NCBI GenBank assembly: GCA_958425285.1
Contig: CATZVV010000074.1
Location: 1 to 8,022 of the forward strand
From: an uncultured Lachnoclostridium sp.
Lineage (GTDB): Bacteria; Bacillota; Clostridia; Lachnospirales; Lachnospiraceae
DNA: 8,022 bases
Reading direction: 5' to 3'
Each line of letters begins with the position of its first letter. Within the stretch, counting starts at the first letter, position 1. Under the pieces are notes generated by a model, which did not search any database, had not been told where the DNA came from, and saw only the letters and a program-made list of their open reading frames with translations. Position numbers and translations under genes: made by a program. Of the stretch, positions 4,842 through 8,022 are shown in pieces.

Positions 4842-7814
4842 CTTAACTGGAATATGTACTTCCCCGTACATACCCTTTTCTCCAGCATCCGAAGGAGTTA
4901 TGCCCGTCCCTGTTAGATCAAACGTATTGCCATATATATTTTGATCGCTATAATTTGAATCAATATACTCGGTATCCTCAGAATTCTCTGCTATGCCACG
5001 GACATATTCATTGCCATCTGTATCAGTCACTTGTATCTTTCCTTGGAGCCAAGTACCCTCATTATTGTCTAACATCACAATTCTCAGATAATTTGATGGT
5101 AATAAAATATCCTTTCCGTTAACCACAAGTTGTTTATCTGCTTCTGAAACCTCATGCATTGTCAAGTCAAGAACTTTAACTTTTCCGTCTGTTCCGGTTA
5201 CTGGATTTTTCTCTTTTGCAGCACTGACAGAGAGAACCGTTACGCCATCATTTATTTTGACTTCATGAACATCATTTCCAAATATAAGTCCTTCGCCACT
5301 CATGCTGTTGAACAGATTTGTCATTGTTGCTCCATCGCTGCCAAAAGTAACTGTTCCATTAGAATCCAGGTTTAAAATTTTTGCTTGCACTCCATTGACA
5401 AATACATTGAATTCTTTTGTTTTATTTCCTTCAATAGACACTTCCTTTGTAGTAGTCCCCTTAATAATCAACTCATGTGTGTGATTAGCGTTACATCCTT
5501 TAAACGCATCGCCTGTCACTGCAATAACAGATCTGCTTGCAACAAAGCCTGTATCAATATCCTCGCCTTTCTTATTCTTTAAACTTTCCTCTGTTAAATC
5601 CAGAACAATTGGACATACATCAGAAATCGTATTATCCCACAGAGCTGTCAATGTTATATCTTGTTCCGGCATCCGGAAGATATCATCCGGATTCAATATA
5701 GTCTTTTGAGAAGATCCTACTGTAACAGCCAAATTGCTCTCCCAACCAGCAAATATCCACCCTTCGCCCGGGGAGTTTAATCCATCAGGTTTTTTAACTA
5801 TTACATAAGCATCTTTTCTATATGGGCTGCTCTCATCTTTCACCTCGCCAGAACCATTTCCTGCCAGGTATGAAACCTTATAAGTCGTTTCCCAATGCGC
5901 GTATAATTCCGTGTTTTCAACAGGCGTAAATGGAGCTTGTACCTTATTACCGCCTTCCGCCTTTGTATACCATCCTAAAAATATATAACCCTCTGGATGT
6001 GTAGCAGATGGAAGTTCTCCCAATGCATCACCAATCAAAACCTCATCAAAATCTTTTTCTGGAGTTCCTCCATTGCCATTGTATGTGACTGTGTAAGAAT
6101 TTTTTGCAACCCACACAGGATACAAAGTCATATTTTTTAATTCTGTTAATGCTTCACCTGGCTGATACATAGCTTCTGCTGCGTTTACCTCAACACTCCA
6201 ACCACCAAATTCTTTACCAGCCGGTGCATCAAAATTTGGTTTCGTAAGCGGCTGATTAGGATTCTGTGTTGGGTCATTTTCTAGTATGGTAGCATCTGCC
6301 ATCTCAGCATCCGAATAATATACCTGTTCGTAGGTCTTGGAATTTTCAGAATTATCAGCTTTGTAGATAATTTTCCTTCCTGGGATAGTTATACTTCCGG
6401 TAATAACATGGCACCTTTCAGTTATGGTTTCTTCTCCTGTAGGCGACGTACCATTTGTCATAGATATTTCCTGTTCTTTATGGAAATAATCTCTCAAACG
6501 AATATTTTTTATTACTTCTCCAGGCTCTGCTGCAAAATTATAAAAATACATTTGAAACTCATGATAACCATATCCCGTCCCATCATTTGTCGGCGTTAAC
6601 GCACCATGATCAGGATTTCGATACCATTTATATCCACGGCGATGAGTTATTAAATCTAATCCATCATCCTCAGGCAATTGATAATCCGGAATTATGTCAT
6701 CTGTACTCTCTGGCATATTCTGCAGTTCCGGAGCTGGGAGTCTTGACGGCCATGACCACTCTAAAACACTTCCAGTGATTTCTACATGCTTTGCCATATC
6801 CGTCAACAAGCGGGCATTCAATGTGGCATTATAGCGGCCTTTTGCTAATGTCGGATCGGTATCCGCAACAGTGTCATATACAATGTAATCAACCCAGTTC
6901 CCATCCAGGTGTTCATCACCTTGGTACACCGGATAAAGTGTTACATTCTGGATCTTATATCTTCCATTTGCATCCTTTTCCTCCAATGACATACCCGGGC
7001 GATATTGAATTTGATTTATAGAATCTGAATAGATACTCCACCCCAAAAAATTCTTATCTTCAACAGGTGTAAACCCAACTTCTTCTAAAGACAATATTCT
7101 TTTTCCAGTAAGTTCTTCATCCGTCATATACTGTTGAATATAAGTTTCTGTTCCCTCAGCATTTGACTTGTAAGTAATTGTTCGACCTGGTGCACGCAAC
7201 TGGCCTCCTGTTACATTGCCTCTGACAAGCGGAACTTCCTCTTCCCCGTTTGATGGATATAGCAATAATGTAGATTCACCAAGTGAAGGGCTGTAATAAT
7301 CTTGCACAATAACATCAAAGGCTTGCCCCGGGATTGCATTCACATTCGCAAAATTAAGATTAAATGTCTTATAACCTGTTCTGTTTTCGCCTTGTATATA
7401 TGCTCCATGATCGCTGTCCCTATAATAGCGGAAAACAACTCTTTGCTCTTTCATGTTTTTTTCCGCATCTTCCGTGACTGGATTAAAAGCCCCCAGCTCT
7501 GGTGTATTACTTAAAGTAGGAGTTGGAAGATTACTTGACCAAAACCATTGTACTGCTCCACCTTGTATCCCTGTGGTAGTGTCACTGTTGCCTGTCATTC
7601 TTGCTGTCATAGTTGCATTGTATGTCCCATTTTCTCCGGGTGTCATCGTTTCATCGAAAACAGTAAAATCCATTCCATATTCATCTGCTGGAACCTCAGG
7701 AACATATTTTTCTTCACTGACCGCAAACACCTGCATAACTGTTGTCAGAAGCACTAAACCACATAATATTAATGCTGAAATTTTTTTAAATATTGATTTC
7801 TTTTTAATCGTCAT
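4263..7814 (-). CDS. Large secreted multi-domain repeat protein with InlB-type repeats (1183 residues)
   Basis: A signal peptide covers about residues 1-31 (TIKKKSIFKK, hydrophobic core, cleavage near VFA). Two tandem copies of a unit of about 255 residues follow (about 46-297 and 306-568). Each has an unnamed beta-rich part and ends in a GWS...LYPV InlB-like segment. A canonical Listeria-Bacteroides/InlB B repeat comes next (about 574-642: YTVTYNGNGG ... GYIFLGWYT ... LYAHW), then a divergent one (about 644-727, GWIFAGWES ... LTALW). A strand-rich region (about 730-987) resembles a beta-solenoid. The last 190 residues share a module with the 312-residue protein downstream. No LPxTG, membrane helix, WxL or S-layer domain ends the protein, so its attachment is unclear. 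The role is probably adhesive or structural. The ATG at 7814 has AGGCGG 8 bases upstream; a GTG three codons earlier overlaps that site. It starts 13 bases after the dockerin gene. Confidence 0.92.
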   Translation of the reverse strand: MTIKKKSIFKKISALILCGLVLLTTVMQVFAVSEEKYVPEVPADEYGMDFTVFDETMTPGENGTYNATMTARMTGNSDTTTGIQGGAVQWFWSSNLPTPTLSNTPELGAFNPVTEDAEKNMKEQRVVFRYYRDSDHGAYIQGENRTGYKTFNLNFANVNAIPGQAFDVIVQDYYSPSLGESTLLLYPSNGEEEVPLVRGNVTGGQLRAPGRTITYKSNAEGTETYIQQYMTDEELTGKRILSLEEVGFTPVEDKNFLGWSIYSDSINQIQYRPGMSLEEKDANGRYKIQNVTLYPVYQGDEHLDGNWVDYIVYDTVADTDPTLAKGRYNATLNARLLTDMAKHVEITGSVLEWSWPSRLPAPELQNMPESTDDIIPDYQLPEDDGLDLITHRRGYKWYRNPDHGALTPTNDGTGYGYHEFQMYFYNFAAEPGEVIKNIRLRDYFHKEQEISMTNGTSPTGEETITERCHVITGSITIPGRKIIYKADNSENSKTYEQVYYSDAEMADATILENDPTQNPNQPLTKPNFDAPAGKEFGGWSVEVNAAEAMYQPGEALTELKNMTLYPVWVAKNSYTVTYNGNGGTPEKDFDEVLIGDALGELPSATHPEGYIFLGWYTKAEGGNKVQAPFTPVENTELYAHWETTYKVSYLAGNGSGEVKDESSPYRKDAYVIVKKPDGLNSPGEGWIFAGWESNLAVTVGSSQKTILNPDDIFRMPEQDITLTALWDNTISDVCPIVLDLTEESLKNKKGEDIDTGFVASRSVIAVTGDAFKGCNANHTHELIIKGTTTKEVSIEGNKTKEFNVFVNGVQAKILNLDSNGTVTFGSDGATMTNLFNSMSGEGLIFGNDVHEVKINDGVTVLSVSAAKEKNPVTGTDGKVKVLDLTMHEVSEADKQLVVNGKDILLPSNYLRIVMLDNNEGTWLQGKIQVTDTDGNEYVRGIAENSEDTEYIDSNYSDQNIYGNTFDLTGTGITPSDAGEKGMYGEVHIPVKVNQLKVTVPTRIVFNIYTDGINEANHGFIAPTVKLTNESETFMDSIKLQTSSGLIVKNYGGENHKANVGYMGIIEDGVSSYTLESYADMTVEQMNQSVTKPVVCIEAEAKIDSNPRIKLKQEVDYSTVPVFWFAAKRGDTALQLKVPSDYENGSNTKRYYQIPKDVINDRDGNTILYGYHKMRLSFAMGDAE
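4854..5627 (-). other. Strand-rich, possibly beta-solenoid region of the large protein
   Basis: About 258 residues carry short repeated hydrophobic strands with turns: HELIIKGTTTKEVSIEGNK, EFNVFVNGVQAKILNL, GTVTFGSDG, HEVKINDGVTVLSV and KVKVLDLTMHEV. The I-x-G-T-T-T spacing recalls strand ladders seen in other gut bacterial InlB-repeat proteins. The assignment rests on the pattern only. Confidence 0.35.
5634..5885 (-). repeat. Divergent InlB-like repeat
   Basis: It has YKVSYLAGNGSGEV at the start, GWIFAGWES in the middle and DITLTALWD at the end. This is the InlB B-repeat outline, with a longer insert between the glycine-tryptophan and the closing strand. Confidence 0.7.
5889..6095 (-). repeat. 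Canonical InlB B / Listeria-Bacteroides repeat
   Basis: YTVTYNGNGGTP, then GYIFLGWYTKAEGG and TELYAHWE give the standard repeat of about 69 residues, known from Listeria internalins and many gut bacterial surface proteins. Confidence 0.9.
6111..6899 (-). repeat. Tandem unit 2 of the large protein
   Basis: About 263 residues match unit 1 in order: KGRYNATLNARL, LEWSWPSRLPAPELQNMPE, KWYRNPDHGAL, DGTGYGYHEFQMYF, IPGRKIIYKA, then FGGWSVEV and NMTLYPVW. Confidence 0.85.
6924..7679 (-). repeat. Tandem unit 1 of the large protein
   Basis: About 252 residues carry the same landmarks as unit 2: NGTYNATMTARM, VQWFWSSNLPTPTLSNTPE, RYYRDSDHGAY, RTGYKTFNLNF, APGRTITYKS, then FLGWSIYS and NVTLYPVY. The N-terminal 200 residues of the unit match no family I can name. 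Confidence 0.85.
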
Positions 7815-7822
7815 CGTAACCA

Positions 7823-7828
7823 CCGCCT
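7823..7828 (-). promoter_or_regulatory. Ribosome binding site for the large protein, overlapping the upstream stop
   Basis: AGGCGG is 8 bases from the ATG at 7814 and shares its first base with the TAA stop of the dockerin gene (7828-7830). This indicates translational coupling and favours ATG 7814 over the GTG at 7823. Confidence 0.7.
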
Positions 7829-8022
7829 TAATAAGTAATAAATGCTTCCAACAATTCTACATCTTGCCATGTAATTACGGTTCTTCCTGTTACTGCTTCA
7901 CTATTCATATCTCCCATAAGTGGTTGATAGGAGTATTTATCCAATGCCGCTTCGCCAATCACGTAATTGGTCAGCAATTCAATATCGCTATTTCTAATCG
8001 ACGCATTCAAATCAACATCCCC
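7828..8022 (-). CDS. C-terminal dockerin-like domain of a larger protein (5' end outside window)
   Basis: Only the last 64 residues are visible; the frame is open to the window edge, so the true start is outside. They form two related halves: GDVDLNASIRNSDIELLTNY (window residues 1-20) and GDMNSEAVTGRTVITWQDVELL (about 36-57). Each has GD, a loop with acidic or Asn residues, a hydrophobic residue and a D-(I/V)-E-LL helix, the pattern of type I dockerin calcium-loop/F-helix repeats. In the first half D, D, N and D stand at loop positions 1, 3, 5 and 12. The second loop is about five residues longer than usual, and neither has the normal DG turn, so it is a degenerate dockerin. Dockerins bind cohesins; none is visible here. 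It lies 13 bases ahead of the large repeat protein, so it heads the visible operon. An EF-hand-like fold without cohesin binding is the alternative. Confidence 0.75.
   Translation of the reverse strand, partial: GDVDLNASIRNSDIELLTNYVIGEAALDKYSYQPLMGDMNSEAVTGRTVITWQDVELLEAFITY

Noticed and set aside
1016..7757. Many short plus-strand open frames, for example 1167-1523, 3577-3762, 5154-5375 and 6791-7021
   Set aside because: All but one lie opposite well-supported minus-strand genes, lack convincing ribosome sites and show no recognisable protein features; they are antisense shadows.
3259..7814. WxL cell-wall-binding domain in either secreted protein
   Set aside because: The closing strands look similar, but I find no W-x-L motif in either C-terminus, so I do not call it WxL.

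Overview
The window looks like a stretch of chromosome from a low-to-mid GC Gram-positive anaerobe, most likely a gut Clostridia of the Lachnospiraceae type. The reasons are strong AGGAGG-type ribosome binding sites, a Gram-positive P-type signal peptidase I, a YfhO-family membrane protein, InlB-type repeats in a large secreted protein, a dockerin-like C-terminus and a KTGD-type surface-anchor signal. Genus and species cannot be read from the sequence.

Every gene I can support lies on the minus strand, so the transcription order runs from high to low coordinates. It is: (1) the last 64 residues of a secreted protein ending in a dockerin-like double repeat (7828-8022, cut by the window edge); (2) a 1183-residue secreted repeat protein (4263-7814); (3) a 312-residue secreted protein that ends in the same kind of module as protein 2 (3259-4197); (4) a 141-residue protein with a signal peptide, a polar stalk and a degenerate sortase-type C-terminus, NAKTG plus membrane helix plus basic tail (2644-3069); (5) and (6) two related single-pass membrane proteins, each with an outside beta-type domain (1954-2565 and 1335-1934); (7) a type I signal peptidase (797-1351); (8) the N-terminal 261 residues of a YfhO-family polytopic membrane protein (1-785, cut by the window edge). 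Gaps are short or the genes overlap, except for about 190 bases between genes 3 and 4 and about 80 bases between genes 4 and 5. Both of these gaps hold hairpins that could act as attenuators or partial terminators on the minus strand.

My interpretation is that this is a surface-assembly locus. It would comprise secreted structural or adhesive proteins (1-3), a small wall-anchored partner (4), two membrane-tethered proteins with exposed domains (5, 6), a dedicated signal peptidase (7) and a putative GT-C-type glycosylation or surface-polymer enzyme (8). The gene mix resembles the logic of WxL/Csc cell-surface complexes and of pilus loci. However, I see no WxL motif, no sortase and no canonical LPxTG in the window, so it may be a distinct class of surface complex. 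The plus strand carries only shadow ORFs. I see no RNA genes, CRISPR arrays, insertion sequences or tRNAs.
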